Positions 8,738 through 18,042 of a DNA stretch of 64,000 nucleotides are shown here, piece after piece. This stretch comes from Sutcliffiella horikoshii DSM 8719. GTDB lineage: Bacteria; Bacillota; Bacilli; Bacillales; Bacillaceae_I. Within the stretch, counting starts at the first letter, position 1. The number at the start of each line of letters is the position of its first letter. The stretch lies in NCBI GenBank assembly GCA_001648575.1, contig LQXN01000064.1, positions 310,001 through 374,000 of the forward strand, written 5' to 3'. A program made the translations under genes and the position numbers. Below the pieces are notes generated by a model. It was not told the DNA's origin. It worked only from the letters and a program-made list of their open reading frames with translations, and ran no database searches.

Positions 8738-9610
8738 TTATTTCAGCAAATAACTATTATATCTACCCAATACCTTCACCGAACACCCAAGCGCCTCCAG
8801 CTCTTCAATGGCTGGGGGGATCAATGGGTGGCCCATTTCCTCATTCACATCAATGATGAAGAAATAATTACCCAAACCCGTTTTCATAGGTCTTGATTCA
8901 ATTTTGGACAGGTTTAGTTTTCTCCAGGCAAATACGGATAATACTTGATGCAGCGCACCGGACTGGTCTGTCGGGAGTGTCACCATCATGGTTGTTTTCT
9001 CGCCGGTACTTGCGTATTGTTCATTGGAGAAATTAATGGTTTCATCTCGGTGCAGAATAATGAACTTGGTATGGTTGTTGTCGTAATCATGAATGTTTTC
9101 TTGAAGGATCTTAAGATTGTATTCCTTAGCGGCAAGCGAGTTTGCGATACACGCAGCCTTTTTGGAAACCCTGTGGTCGGAAATCAGTTTAGCTGCTGCC
9201 GCAGTCGATGACGTTGTTTCGTAAACAGCATTGGGATATTTTTTATGTAAAAATTTATGGCACTGGGCAATTGCATGCGAGTGAGAGTAAATCACTTCCA
9301 ACTCGTCGCCATTATGAGCATTTTCAGGATGTACCAATAGATGCTGACTGATGGGAATGGTCAGTTCACCCACAATTGGGAGTGGACAGTCATGAATCAA
9401 GTAATCTAATGTTACATTGACCGATCCTTCTATCGCATTCTCAAGCGGTACTACCGCAACATCCACTTTTCCCTCCAACACTGCATCCATACATTCCGGT
9501 ATCGTGGAAAAAGCTTTTTTACTAGCTTCAGGAAAAAATTTTGTTACCGCCATATCGGTAAACGTTGCTTTTGGTCCTAAAAATCCGATTCTTTGCTGTA
9601 CTGGTGTCAT
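8738..9610 (-). CDS. pheA: Prephenate dehydratase
   Basis: Converts prephenate to phenylpyruvate in phenylalanine synthesis. 290 residues: PDT catalytic domain (RIGFLGPKATFTDMA; VVPLENAIEGSV; ETTSSTAAAA near residue 175 with the catalytic TTST-like motif) and a C-terminal ACT regulatory domain containing ESRPMKTGLGNYFFIID. ATG 9610 has GGGGAG 8 bases upstream. Downstream partner of pheB as in B. subtilis. Confidence 0.96.
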   Translation of the reverse strand: MTPVQQRIGFLGPKATFTDMAVTKFFPEASKKAFSTIPECMDAVLEGKVDVAVVPLENAIEGSVNVTLDYLIHDCPLPIVGELTIPISQHLLVHPENAHNGDELEVIYSHSHAIAQCHKFLHKKYPNAVYETTSSTAAAAKLISDHRVSKKAACIANSLAAKEYNLKILQENIHDYDNNHTKFIILHRDETINFSNEQYASTGEKTTMMVTLPTDQSGALHQVLSVFAWRKLNLSKIESRPMKTGLGNYFFIIDVNEEMGHPLIPPAIEELEALGCSVKVLGRYNSYLLK

Positions 9611-9683
9611 TCTCTCTACTCCCCTATCTAAACTATGCTTTCTTGAGGGCAGCACCTAGCACTCAGGAGTTGGTTTCCGGTAT

Positions 9684-10127
9684 TTAAGCGCCTGTCCCCA
9701 AGATCTCTACTTTATCTACAAATTCTAATCGCTTCAGCATGGAAAGTAAAGCGTTGATATCACCTTTTAACCCGGACATATCAAGGGAAAGGGTGACATT
9801 GGCTTTGCCTTGAAGCGGAATGGTCTGATGTATGGTCAATACATTGCAGCCTACAGATGCTACCGTTGCAAGGAGCTGTGACAGTGCACCTGTCTGATCT
9901 TCCAGATGAAAAAACAATGTCATGATTTTTTCTTTTACCATGGTGTGGAACGGAAAAACCGTGTCACGGTATTTGTAAAAGGCACTGCGGCTGAGGTCCA
10001 CTTTTTGGACCGCTTCGGCAATGGAATCCACTTTCCCGCGTGCAAGCATTTCTTTCACTTCAAGCGATTTTTTCATCGCTTCTGGCAGGACATCTTCCCG
10101 CACTAAAAAGAACTTCTCCTCTAACAT
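9684..10127 (-). CDS. pheB: ACT-domain protein PheB
   Basis: 147 residues, the exact length of B. subtilis PheB and closely similar ([57 protein letters not shown]). It combines an N-terminal helix-turn-helix-like region with a C-terminal ACT domain. It is usually annotated as chorismate-mutase-like or an amino-acid-responsive protein, and its biochemical role is not settled. ATG 10127 with AAGGAG about 10 bases upstream. Co-directional with pheA, separated from obg by a repeat element. Confidence 0.93.
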   Translation of the reverse strand: MLEEKFFLVREDVLPEAMKKSLEVKEMLARGKVDSIAEAVQKVDLSRSAFYKYRDTVFPFHTMVKEKIMTLFFHLEDQTGALSQLLATVASVGCNVLTIHQTIPLQGKANVTLSLDMSGLKGDINALLSMLKRLEFVDKVEILGTGA

Positions 10128-10164
10128 CGGATATCTCTCCTTTTTTTTCTTATATGTAAAGAAA

Positions 10165-10425
10165 AGAGGATAATATGAATTATCCCCTCCGTGTATAGAC
10201 AAAGTTCAAATATGATAAGAATTCTTAGTTGATCGCAGTGGAAGGCGCGCAGACTCCCGCGGGAGGAAGGGACATGTAAGACCCCGCAGGCGTAGCCGAG
10301 GAGGCTTACGGACCGCCCCCAGGAAAGCGTAGCGCCTGGAACGAAGACCAACTGTTCCAACAGTTACCTTATCTATTTTTAAGTTTGTCAACAGTCTGAG
10401 GGGGATAATATGAATTATCCCCTCC
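10165..10425. repeat. Intergenic palindromic element, copy A, nested between duplicated hairpins
   Basis: The pheB-obg interval has no gene. Core 10228-10353 is a GC-rich imperfect palindrome with ends AGTTGATC and GACCAACT. Outside it lie 17-base terminal inverted repeats (related to CTCAGACTGTTGACAAA; right end 10384-10400). Outside those lies the same hairpin, containing GGATAATATGAATTATCC, on both flanks (about 10165-10189 and 10398-10425). The right hairpin directly follows the obg stop, so it serves as or derives from the obg terminator, and the left is its copy. Confidence 0.85.
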
Positions 10426-10432
10426 GGTAAAT

Positions 10433-11716
10433 CTATTCCACAAATTCGAATTCGTATTTCTGCAGACGTACGATGTCGCCGTCTTTGGCGCCGCGTGCAC
10501 GCAATGCTTCATCGACACCCATTCCGCGAAGCTGACGGGCAAAACGTTTGATGGACTCTTCATGATTGAAGTTCGTCATAACAAACAGTTTCTCTAGGTT
10601 CTCACCAGAAAGTACATAAGCACCGTCCGGATCTCTTGTGATCCTGAAGCCCGCATCCTCTTTTTCATGCTTGTACACTACACGTTGTTCGATCGCTTCT
10701 TCTTCATAAAGCGGGTATTCCGGCGCATGCTCAAGCTCGTCCGCCACTGCATACAATAGGTCGCGAAGACCGCTGCGGGTAAGAGCAGAGATAGGAAATA
10801 CCTTCACATCATCGCCAATCTGCTGCTGGAATATCTCAAGGTTTTCTTCTGCATCCGGCATGTCCATTTTGTTGGCAACAACAATTTGTGCACGCTCTGT
10901 GAGACGCAGATTATATTCTTTCAGTTCTTCATTGATTGTTTTGTAATCTTCATAAGGATCGCGGCCTTCTAAACCGCCCATATCCACTACATGGATGATG
11001 ACCCTTGTACGCTCGATGTGACGAAGGAATTGATGTCCAAGTCCTACTCCTTCATGAGCTCCTTGAATCAAACCTGGTAGATCGGCCATGACAAAGCTGC
11101 GTCCATCTTCCGTTTCCACAACCCCAAGATTAGGTACGATGGTCGTGAAGTGGTATTCAGCGATTTTCGGTTTGGCTGCAGATACAACGGAAAGAAGTGT
11201 TGATTTCCCTACACTCGGGAATCCTACAAGTCCAACATCCGCAAGCACTTTCAACTCAAGGACAATATAACGCTCTTGACCTGGTTCCCCGTTCTCAGCA
11301 ACTTCAGGGGCAGGGTTTCTTGGTGTAGCAAAGCGTGTGTTACCGCGACCACCGCGGCCACCCTTTGCGACAACATATTGCTGACCGTGCTCTGTTAAGT
11401 CAGCCAATGTTTCTTTTGTATCGTCGTCCATGACTACAGTTCCCGGTGGAACCTTAACAATCATGGATTCAGAGTTTCTTCCGTGCTGGTTTTTGGACAT
11501 TCCGTGTTCTCCACGCGTTGCTTTAAAGTGACGCTTGTAACGGAAATCCATCAGTGTGCGCAATCCTTCTTCTACTTGAAGGATGACATCAGCGCCTTTA
11601 CCGCCGTCACCGCCGGCCGGGCCGCCATCCGGCACATATTTTTCACGACGGAAGGCAACCATTCCGTTCCCGCCGTCGCCACCTTTTACATATATCTTGA
11701 CCTGATCGACAAACAT
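10433..11716 (-). CDS. obg: Essential GTPase Obg
   Basis: 427 residues. Glycine-rich Obg domain (residues 1-158; [20 protein letters not shown]), P-loop GTPase domain ([12 protein letters not shown] near 165, [16 protein letters not shown]) and C-terminal OCT domain. Acts at the ribosome in late 50S assembly and links to Spo0A activation and the stress response in Bacillus. ATG 11716 with GGAGTG 8 bases upstream. Downstream of spo0B, the classic spo0B-obg operon. Confidence 0.97.
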   Translation of the reverse strand: MFVDQVKIYVKGGDGGNGMVAFRREKYVPDGGPAGGDGGKGADVILQVEEGLRTLMDFRYKRHFKATRGEHGMSKNQHGRNSESMIVKVPPGTVVMDDDTKETLADLTEHGQQYVVAKGGRGGRGNTRFATPRNPAPEVAENGEPGQERYIVLELKVLADVGLVGFPSVGKSTLLSVVSAAKPKIAEYHFTTIVPNLGVVETEDGRSFVMADLPGLIQGAHEGVGLGHQFLRHIERTRVIIHVVDMGGLEGRDPYEDYKTINEELKEYNLRLTERAQIVVANKMDMPDAEENLEIFQQQIGDDVKVFPISALTRSGLRDLLYAVADELEHAPEYPLYEEEAIEQRVVYKHEKEDAGFRITRDPDGAYVLSGENLEKLFVMTNFNHEESIKRFARQLRGMGVDEALRARGAKDGDIVRLQKYEFEFVE

Positions 11717-11788
11717 TGATTATTCACTCCGATATGTCAAAAGACGTTTGTAGGCTGAAGCCGTTTCATCGCCTTTTGCTCTCATTTT

Positions 11789-12319
11789 TTATAGCTTGAA
11801 AGACACTTGAATGGTACTATGCTCAGCTGTTATCGTTTTTTCATTCACTGAGAAACCATCCGGTTGTTGTTGTAACCACTCCGTTAAAAAGTCTGTATCT
11901 TCTAGTATTCCATTTATATCAAAAAAGAAACGAACTTCTGTCTCTTCAATATTCAAACTTAAAAACAAATGGTTATCTGCTTTTTTGTTCACCGCATTCT
12001 CAAGGTCGGTAAACAAAGAAGAAATCCATTTGTATAACTTCTTATCCACCTTTGACAGATCCACAGGTTCCCCGATGATTTCGTATTCAAGTGAAAACAA
12101 TTTCGGTTCCCAATGGAAGGCAATTAAGCATTCCGCGAATGTCGGGGCATGCAAATTGGTCAGATTGGATTCGTGATTGGCCTCAAGCACAATCTCCTCT
12201 ATCAAATTATTCACCCGCTCCAAACGTCCTAACGACAAATTTGCCTTAATCAACTGAATGCGATTAAGCCAATCATGCCTCGAATGACGCAACACATCCA
12301 ACGTCCCTCTATTTCTCAT
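11789..12319 (-). CDS. spo0B: Sporulation phosphotransferase Spo0B
   Basis: 176 residues. Relays phosphate from Spo0F to Spo0A. The phosphorylated His lies in LRHSRHDWLNRIQLIKANLSLG near residue 14, within the helical hairpin that dimerises into a four-helix bundle. The C-terminal half is a degenerate ATPase-like fold (FFFDINGILEDTDFL). Position between rpmA and obg matches B. subtilis. ATG 12319 has AGGGG 9 bases upstream. Sequence is diverged, as usual for Spo0B, but the motif and context are decisive. Confidence 0.93.
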   Translation of the reverse strand: MRNRGTLDVLRHSRHDWLNRIQLIKANLSLGRLERVNNLIEEIVLEANHESNLTNLHAPTFAECLIAFHWEPKLFSLEYEIIGEPVDLSKVDKKLYKWISSLFTDLENAVNKKADNHLFLSLNIEETEVRFFFDINGILEDTDFLTEWLQQQPDGFSVNEKTITAEHSTIQVSFKL

Positions 12320-12372
12320 AATACCGTACCCCTAGTCCCTGCATATAGTCCAATTCCACAATAACTATGTCG

Positions 12373-12381
12373 ATTATAGCA
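12373..12381 (-). promoter_or_regulatory. Extended -10 promoter for spo0B-obg
   Basis: TGCTATAAT on the minus strand (-10 TATAAT at 12373-12378), a perfect extended -10, about 55 bases before the spo0B ATG. No good -35 is seen at 17-18 bases. It would restart transcription after the rpmA terminator. Confidence 0.55.
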
Positions 12382-12425
12382 TAGAAAGAGGGAAAAAGGG
12401 CGAAAAGAAAGAAAAGGACCGTAAA

Positions 12426-12438
12426 GGGGTCAGACCCC
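12426..12438. repeat. Palindromic 13-mer GGGGTCAGACCCC, copy 1
   Basis: The same 13-mer recurs at 58672-58684. Both copies are intergenic. No transcription T-run follows, so it is not an ordinary terminator. Confidence 0.6.
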
Positions 12439-12513
12439 CAAAGGAATTTCCCCCTCCGTGTCGAAGGGCTCACAATCTCGTATTGTCAATGTATTTTCAC
12501 TTTTTTAAACCAT

Positions 12514-12547
12514 TAAAAAAACTCTAACCTAAACATAGGCTAGAGTT
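12514..12547 (-). terminator. Terminator after rpmA
   Basis: 12-bp stem AACTCTAGCCTA (12536-12547 on the minus strand) with its complement at 12520-12531 and a 4-base loop, then TTTTTT (12514-12519). Confidence 0.88.
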
Positions 12548-12558
12548 CCTTTTGTTAA

Positions 12559-12849
12559 TTATGCTTCTTGAGCAACAGGATATACGCTAACTTGTTTGCG
12601 GTCACGGCCTAGGCGTTCGAAACGAACGATTCCGTCAACTTTCGCGAACAATGTATCGTCTCCACCACGTCCAACGTTTGCTCCAGGGTAAATTTTAGTA
12701 CCGCGTTGACGGTATAAAATAGAACCACCAGAAACTTGTTGACCGTCTGCACGCTTAGCGCCAAGACGTTTTGATTGAGAGTCACGACCGTTTTTAGTAC
12801 TACCTACTCCCTTTTTGGAAGCAAAGAACTGAAGATCTAATCTTAACAT
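12559..12849 (-). CDS. rpmA: 50S ribosomal protein L27 precursor
   Basis: 96 residues. The N-terminus [16 protein letters not shown] carries the Firmicute pro-sequence cleaved after FF by Prp, the product of the gene just upstream. The rest ([33 protein letters not shown]) is typical. ATG 12849 with AGGAGGTGG; a GTG within that ribosome site is not the start. Confidence 0.98.
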   Translation of the reverse strand: MLRLDLQFFASKKGVGSTKNGRDSQSKRLGAKRADGQQVSGGSILYRQRGTKIYPGANVGRGGDDTLFAKVDGIVRFERLGRDRKQVSVYPVAQEA

Positions 12850-12861
12850 GTATTCCACCTC

Positions 12862-13188
12862 CTACTTAGAAATGGTTATATAATTTCCATAATCACGTTC
12901 AATAGTCTCTAAAGACACAACCATACCTTCGAGCAACAGTTGTACTTTCTCATGTGTCGCTTCATCCAAGCCGGATGGGACCGAGCACTTTAAAAATCCA
13001 TCTGCCCCTTGCTCAATATCAGGTGTGACCTGACATAGTGACATGACCGCGTTCACCGCACCGAATGATACAGCAGAAACACCGGCACACACAATATCTG
13101 CACCCTTTTTGGCAAAGTTAGCATGTCCAGTTATGGTAAACGATTGGATCAGCTTGTGATCATCTCGCTTTATTGATACTTTAATCAT
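12862..13188 (-). CDS. prp: Ribosomal-processing cysteine protease Prp
   Basis: 108 residues (YsxB family). Cleaves the L27 pro-sequence. Catalytic His in ITGHANFAKKGADIVCAGVS near residue 21 and Cys 12 residues later are both present. Sits between rplU and rpmA, the invariant Firmicute arrangement. Confidence 0.95.
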   Translation of the reverse strand: MIKVSIKRDDHKLIQSFTITGHANFAKKGADIVCAGVSAVSFGAVNAVMSLCQVTPDIEQGADGFLKCSVPSGLDEATHEKVQLLLEGMVVSLETIERDYGNYITISK

Positions 13189-13203
13189 ACGATCACCTTT
13201 GAA

Positions 13204-13512
13204 TTACAGGTTGATTGCATCAACAGTAACTTTTGTGTAAGGTTGACGATGACCTTGTTTTTTACGGTAGTTTTTCTTCGCTTTGTACTTGAATACAGTA
13301 ATCTTCTTCGCACGACCTTGTTTTTCAACTTTAGCCGTTACAGTTGCTCCCGCTACTAGTGGGCTACCGACTTTAACATCATCGCCACCAACGAAAAGAA
13401 CCTTGTCGAAAGTTACTACATCTCCAGCAGCGCCATCAAGTTTTTCGATGTAGATCGATTGACCTGCTTCAACCTTGATTTGCTTACCACCTGTTTCAAT
13501 AATTGCGTACAT
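13204..13512 (-). CDS. rplU: 50S ribosomal protein L21
   Basis: 102 residues, [18 protein letters not shown] to KVTVDAINL; highly basic C-terminal half ([21 protein letters not shown]). ATG 13512 follows GGAGGTG by 7 bases. First gene of rplU-prp-rpmA under the L21 leader. Confidence 0.98.
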   Translation of the reverse strand: MYAIIETGGKQIKVEAGQSIYIEKLDGAAGDVVTFDKVLFVGGDDVKVGSPLVAGATVTAKVEKQGRAKKITVFKYKAKKNYRKKQGHRQPYTKVTVDAINL

Positions 13513-13524
13513 ACTCTTGCACCT

Positions 13525-13637
13525 CCTCAATAGACTCAGACTCGCCAGTGTCAGGTATATGTAACGAATTCACGTTCATATTTCATGGAACCTGGACTGT
13601 GCGGTTGTAGCACGGGTGCTACAAACTAACAAAGAAC
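13525..13637 (-). ncRNA. L21 leader (autoregulatory 5' UTR of rplU)
   Basis: The 5' UTR holds a GTAGCACCCGTGCTAC hairpin near 13607-13624, a conserved CCGCACAGTCCAGGTTCCATGA tract, and ACACTGGCGAGTCT just before the ribosome site. This matches my memory of the Firmicute L21 leader (Rfam L21_leader). It is thought to be bound by L21 for feedback. A covariance search would settle exact limits. Confidence 0.78.
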
Positions 13638-13667
13638 ATCTTAGCATATTCCAAACCCTTATGTCAA
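13638..13667 (-). promoter_or_regulatory. Strong sigma-A promoter for rplU-prp-rpmA
   Basis: On the minus strand a perfect TTGACA (13662-13667), 18-base spacer, TGCTAAGAT extended -10 (TAAGAT at 13638-13643), directly before the L21 leader. Confidence 0.88.
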
Positions 13668-13674
13668 TAAGGTT

Positions 13675-15126
13675 TCAGAGCGTTTTTACCCTTTCTTTCG
13701 CGTCCTCGACAGATCCGGCAAAACGTATATCAAACCGTGGGACCCCATCCTTTTTTATAAAATAAATCCGGAGACCACTTCGTTCCATTATATCAGGCAA
13801 CCCCACCAGCTTGTCCACTACTTCTGCACTTGCTTCCACAATCACCGCTTCCGTATCGCTTCCATTGAACTCCAGCAATTCCCTTTCAAGCTGATACATG
13901 ATGGTATCCACCGAGAATAGAGCACCTTTACCGTCACATGGAGCACAAGGCTGGAGCAACATCTTCGTCAATGGCTCCCGAACCTTTTTCCTTGTCAACT
14001 GCAACAGGTTCAGTTCGGTGAACCCGATCACCCTCACATGGGAGCGGTCTTTCCGCACGGCATCCTGTACTGTGCGCAACACCTGCTCACGCTCTTTGTC
14101 CTTGTTCATATCAATAAAATCGACAACTATGATGCCTCCGATCTGTCTCAGGCGCAGCTGTCTTGCAATCTCGACCGCTGCCTCGAGGTTGATCTTAAGC
14201 ACTGTTTCCTGAAGCCCTGTCTTTCCTATGTATTTACCTGTATTCACATCAATGACCGTCATGGCTTCGGTATGTTCAATGATGATATACCCTCCGCTTG
14301 GCAACCAGACAATCCGCTTCAACGCTTTCTCAAGCTCCTGCTCCATGCCCCTTCTTTTGAAAATGCCTTCCTTGCCTTGATAAAAGCGAACAGGATAGCC
14401 CTTCTTTTTCAAAAATTGTGAAGTCTCCACATCATCGACTTCGACAAGCTTCACTTCTGCAGGTGGAATTCCCCTGACTATTTTGGATAAGAAATGGTCC
14501 TCTTCGTGAACAAGGGAAGGCACTTTTGATGAAGCATTTTCCTTGTCCTGCACCTCCAAGAACTGACGCTGCAACTCAAGCAGCTCCGCCTCCACCACAT
14601 CTGGTGATACATGCTCACTTGCCGTCCGCAAAATAACCCCTTCTTCTGACGTCAGCCATTCCTGCAACAGTTTCCGCCATTCCTGCCTCTTTACATCCGC
14701 CATTTTCTTGGAGATCGCTTTGTATTTCCCATATGGTTGATATACGATATTGGTCCCTGGAAACTCAAGCAGTCCAGTCAACTTGGCCCCCTTCGTTCCC
14801 TCGCCCTCCTTCACCACCTGTACCAGAACTGCTTCCCCCTCGTGGACGAAATGGGAAATTCCCTTTTGTTCCTTTTCCGCTTTAGAAAGAGTGGAAGTCT
14901 GGTAAGAACATAAATGGTCGCGGTGAAGGTAACCCGGCTTCTTTTGCCCAAAATCAACAAAAGCGGCTTGCATGCCTGGCAGGACATTCACGACGCGACC
15001 TATATATATATTCCCTTCAATAGGATGAGATGTAGGGCGGTCAATCAGGAGTTCGACAATTTTATCATCCTCTTTTATCGCGACTCGTTTCTCTGTCGCT
15101 TTCATATCCATAATTAATTCTATCAA
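13675..15126 (-). CDS. rng: RNase E/G-family endoribonuclease (RNase G)
   Basis: 483 residues. N-terminal S1 domain inserted in the RNase H-like fold (IYIGRVVNVLPGMQAAFVDFG), DNase I-like catalytic region with VIDVNTGKYIG and VVDFIDMNKD (the Mg-binding aspartates near residues 290 and 335), and the zinc-link CAPCDGKG near residue 410. B. subtilis lacks this enzyme but several other Bacillaceae have it next to rplU. The start is TTG 15126 with GAGG upstream, or ATG 15111. It likely acts in rRNA or mRNA processing. Confidence 0.93.
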   Translation of the reverse strand: MIELIMDMKATEKRVAIKEDDKIVELLIDRPTSHPIEGNIYIGRVVNVLPGMQAAFVDFGQKKPGYLHRDHLCSYQTSTLSKAEKEQKGISHFVHEGEAVLVQVVKEGEGTKGAKLTGLLEFPGTNIVYQPYGKYKAISKKMADVKRQEWRKLLQEWLTSEEGVILRTASEHVSPDVVEAELLELQRQFLEVQDKENASSKVPSLVHEEDHFLSKIVRGIPPAEVKLVEVDDVETSQFLKKKGYPVRFYQGKEGIFKRRGMEQELEKALKRIVWLPSGGYIIIEHTEAMTVIDVNTGKYIGKTGLQETVLKINLEAAVEIARQLRLRQIGGIIVVDFIDMNKDKEREQVLRTVQDAVRKDRSHVRVIGFTELNLLQLTRKKVREPLTKMLLQPCAPCDGKGALFSVDTIMYQLERELLEFNGSDTEAVIVEASAEVVDKLVGLPDIMERSGLRIYFIKKDGVPRFDIRFAGSVEDAKERVKTL

Positions 15127-15225
15127 TGAATTAGCCTCAGCTTTCAGAATGAAGTTTTAGTAAGGTTCTATTCAGACAACAGCTTCAATCGGCCACTATA
15201 AAATATGCCCATATACGAAAAGAAC

Positions 15226-16095
15226 CTAGTATGAATACAGGATATCTCCTATATCAATTGTCGTCAACTTCTCCTTAAAATAAGCATGCAGCAGTTCATT
15301 TTCATCAAGCGGAGGCTGTTTGTCCTTCCCTTTCATCACGATGATGTTATGTTTGCAGTCTCGCTTGAATTTTTGAAGCACCTGGTGGATCTTCTCTTTC
15401 TCATCCACAACAATCGGAGTAATCGTTGAAAAAGAGTTATTCTTTCCATAATAACGCTCCATCAAAAAACGCATAAACATGAAATGCCTCTGCTTCCATT
15501 CCGTATATAAGGAGAAGAATAGGAAGATGGTGATAATCCAAATATTGATGTGAAGCGGATCGATGAGGAGATATGTCACAGTAAAAAACGCCAGGAATAT
15601 AAAAGACAGTTGCAACGTCCTTTCATGAGCCTGTGCAAAGGCTGAGAACCTGCTAAAAACAATCCCCATTATCTTGCCACCGTCCAAAGGCCAGATCGGC
15701 AAAAGATTCACAAGAAAAATCATCAGATTAAAGGTGAAAAACATCCCCCACATGTCAGGGGATAAATATCCCAATTTAAAAAGAAGAAAACCACCTGCTC
15801 CAAGCCACACATGCTGCAACGGTCCGGCAAGCGTGACAATGAGTTCCTCCTTTAAAGGACGGTTCCCATGCTCCTCCATTTCTGCCACCCCCCCAAACGG
15901 AAGAAGCAGCACTTGTTTAATCCGCCAATTATAGTGAGTCGCCGCAATCCCATGTCCCAATTCATGGACAAAAACGATAAAGAATAAGATCAACAGTTCC
16001 CAGAAGTTCGCAGTCAGGATGGCAAGTCCCACCAAAAACCACATTAAAGGATGGACATGTATTTTTTGTAATAGCCTCAGCCATTTATTATTCAA
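15226..16095 (-). CDS. spoIVFB: SpoIVFB, pro-sigma-K intramembrane protease
   Basis: 289 residues, site-2 protease family. Zinc motif FVHELGHGIA (HExxH) near residue 44 and the second metal motif LPIWPLDGGKIMG near 137, within several membrane helices; C-terminal CBS-like region. It cleaves pro-sigma-K in the outer forespore membrane. The start is TTG 16095 overlapping the spoIVFA stop by 8 bases, so it depends on spoIVFA translation, as in B. subtilis. Confidence 0.96.
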   Translation of the reverse strand: MNNKWLRLLQKIHVHPLMWFLVGLAILTANFWELLILFFIVFVHELGHGIAATHYNWRIKQVLLLPFGGVAEMEEHGNRPLKEELIVTLAGPLQHVWLGAGGFLLFKLGYLSPDMWGMFFTFNLMIFLVNLLPIWPLDGGKIMGIVFSRFSAFAQAHERTLQLSFIFLAFFTVTYLLIDPLHINIWIITIFLFFSLYTEWKQRHFMFMRFLMERYYGKNNSFSTITPIVVDEKEKIHQVLQKFKRDCKHNIIVMKGKDKQPPLDENELLHAYFKEKLTTIDIGDILYSY

Positions 16096-16867
16096 ATGAG
16101 ATCACCTGCATAGGATCGATAAATTCATTGTCCTTTTGGATGGCAAAATAGAACATTCCCTTCGAACCATCCTCGAGCACCGTCGTTTTCCCGAGTACAT
16201 CGCCCGTCTCAATAAAGTCATAGAGCTTCACTTCCACTTCCCCAAGCTGCCCGTACCATGTATAGCTGTTATCCGAATGTTGAATGATGACCGTCTTCCC
16301 TGTGTCATCTTTATTACCAACAAAAGACACAAAGCCTCCATTCATCGCCTCCACATTGGAATGGGCCATCGTTTCCACCATCACCCCCTGCCCGTTGACT
16401 TCAAAGCTCTCAAACACCCTTCCGGAAGCAGGAATGACAAAATCTTCACTATTCATAGGAGGATCGGCAGCATTATTCGGTAACGGCAATAAGGCTAATG
16501 ACTTGCCGAACTTATCTTCATACCAACTGGAAAACGCTGCAAATTGAAAACTCTGCTCCATCGTATTGGTTACAAGCTGACGCGGCTTTTCAAATGCACC
16601 AGAAGGATTCTGGAACATGATTGCCACCACCAGCACAAGAATAGCCGAAGCTAAAATCTTGAATAAAAATAGCTCCTTGTTAAATAAAGGATGGTCCCCT
16701 TTCCCATCCGGTCCTCCTTCAAAGGAGGTAAAACTACTCCCGCCATACCTCTCCTCGTCACGCATGATGTTCGAGGAGCCAATAATCTTTCTTTTCGGCA
16801 ATTGATTGTGCCGTTGTTTTCTTCGTTTTGCGGCCCTTCTTCTAATCTCCGCTATCCGATCGTTCAT
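16088..16867 (-). CDS. spoIVFA: SpoIVFA, inhibitor/scaffold of SpoIVFB
   Basis: 259 residues: basic cytosolic N-terminus (RRRAAKRRKQRH), one membrane helix near residues 70-86 (ILASAILVLVVAIMF), then a degenerate M23/LytM domain (GGFVSFVGNKDDTGKTVIIQ; YTWYGQLGEVEV). Holds SpoIVFB inactive with BofA until cleaved by SpoIVB. Translationally coupled to spoIVFB. Confidence 0.94.
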   Translation of the reverse strand: MNDRIAEIRRRAAKRRKQRHNQLPKRKIIGSSNIMRDEERYGGSSFTSFEGGPDGKGDHPLFNKELFLFKILASAILVLVVAIMFQNPSGAFEKPRQLVTNTMEQSFQFAAFSSWYEDKFGKSLALLPLPNNAADPPMNSEDFVIPASGRVFESFEVNGQGVMVETMAHSNVEAMNGGFVSFVGNKDDTGKTVIIQHSDNSYTWYGQLGEVEVKLYDFIETGDVLGKTTVLEDGSKGMFYFAIQKDNEFIDPMQVISFE

Positions 16868-17003
16868 ACAAACACCCTTCCCGCAAATAGGTTTGTACCA
16901 TTTTATGACTTGTCCCGGGAGGATATGACGTTTAGTAGTTGAGATTTCTGAAAGAAATTAAAAGTTATTTTCCGGCTGACAAAACATGAATATAAAAAGT
17001 TAT

Positions 17004-17981
17004 TCAGTTAATATTTTCATTTCCAATCAAATCGATTCGGTTCGTCCAAATATATCCCGAGAAATAGTCAGGAATCCGCTCCAAATCCTCATCCGAATCA
17101 AATCCTTCTGAAAACCCACCTTCTCCGGCAACAATGATCACCCTAGTGTCTGCCTGTTCCATTCGTTCGTAAAACTTTCCTGACCATCCCCATAGAAACG
17201 GACCAATCTTTTCAGGAATGTGAAGCTGCGTTCCTTCACATGCTTTTGGAACATATCCCGTCCAACCAACAGCAAAATAAGGAATTAAACAGTTTTTCAT
17301 TGTCCCTTTGGACATGACTCTCAACTCTGGAAATCTGTCTTTTAGTTTAGAGATTGGTTGGTCCCCACCATAAACGCTTAATGGTTGCAGGTCACTGCCG
17401 ACTTGCATTTCTAGATAGTCCGCAAGCAGCTCTCCTTCTTTTGGGTCATTACTTTTAATATGAATCAAAAGCTCTTGGTCCGGAAATTCTGTTAGCACCT
17501 CTCCAAGTGTTGGTATAAGTCCAATGCCTTTCCCCCTAAAAGGATAAGTGTTACCTCCATCCGCCGTATAGCCATATCCGACATCCAATTGCCTCAGTTC
17601 TTCCATGGTATGTTCGCGGGTTACTCCTTCACCGTCCGTTCGGCATTCCAAGGTCCAGTCGTGAAAGACAGCAAACTCTCCATCTGTTGTTGGATGAACA
17701 TCCAGTTCCACTATGTCTGCCCCCATTCGAAATGCCTCTTCCATGGATTCGATCGTGTTTTCGATATATGAGTGCTCAGGCTCATAAATACGTTCTGCCG
17801 TACAAGCGTCCCAAGTGATACCTTCCATTGTGAATGTTTGATGGACGCCCCTGTGAGCAAGATATTTCTGTTCGGCAGTCTCTTTCTTCATAAAAAGAGA
17901 CGTGTTATTTATAAACATGAAAGCTATCAAAACCAACATGCCTATCACAATATACTTTAGCGTTCTCTTAAATCTCTTCAA
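17004..17981 (-). CDS. Membrane-anchored glycerophosphodiester phosphodiesterase
   Basis: 325 residues. N-terminal membrane anchor (YIVIGMLVLIAFMFINN), then a GDPD barrel: AHRGVHQTF, the metal-binding stretch ENTIESMEEAFRMGADIVEL then DVHPTTDG, and FHDWTLECRTDG. Hydrolyses glycerophosphodiesters to glycerol-3-phosphate; as an outside-facing enzyme it may act on lipid or teichoic-acid products. TTG 17981 with GGAG 10 bases upstream. It interrupts the minCD-spoIVFA order of B. subtilis, so it is an insertion into a conserved block. Confidence 0.88.
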   Translation of the reverse strand: MKRFKRTLKYIVIGMLVLIAFMFINNTSLFMKKETAEQKYLAHRGVHQTFTMEGITWDACTAERIYEPEHSYIENTIESMEEAFRMGADIVELDVHPTTDGEFAVFHDWTLECRTDGEGVTREHTMEELRQLDVGYGYTADGGNTYPFRGKGIGLIPTLGEVLTEFPDQELLIHIKSNDPKEGELLADYLEMQVGSDLQPLSVYGGDQPISKLKDRFPELRVMSKGTMKNCLIPYFAVGWTGYVPKACEGTQLHIPEKIGPFLWGWSGKFYERMEQADTRVIIVAGEGGFSEGFDSDEDLERIPDYFSGYIWTNRIDLIGNENIN

Positions 17982-18042
17982 TTGCCACTCTCTCCTTTTC
18001 CCAAAACAAAACCGCCCCTGTTAAGAGGCGGCTTCCATATCT

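Noticed and set aside
10121-10391. Open frames across repeat copy A
   Set aside because: Same reason: reading frames through a GC-rich palindrome, not genes.
15127-15225. Gap between rng and spoIVFB
   Set aside because: No promoter, terminator or small gene could be supported.
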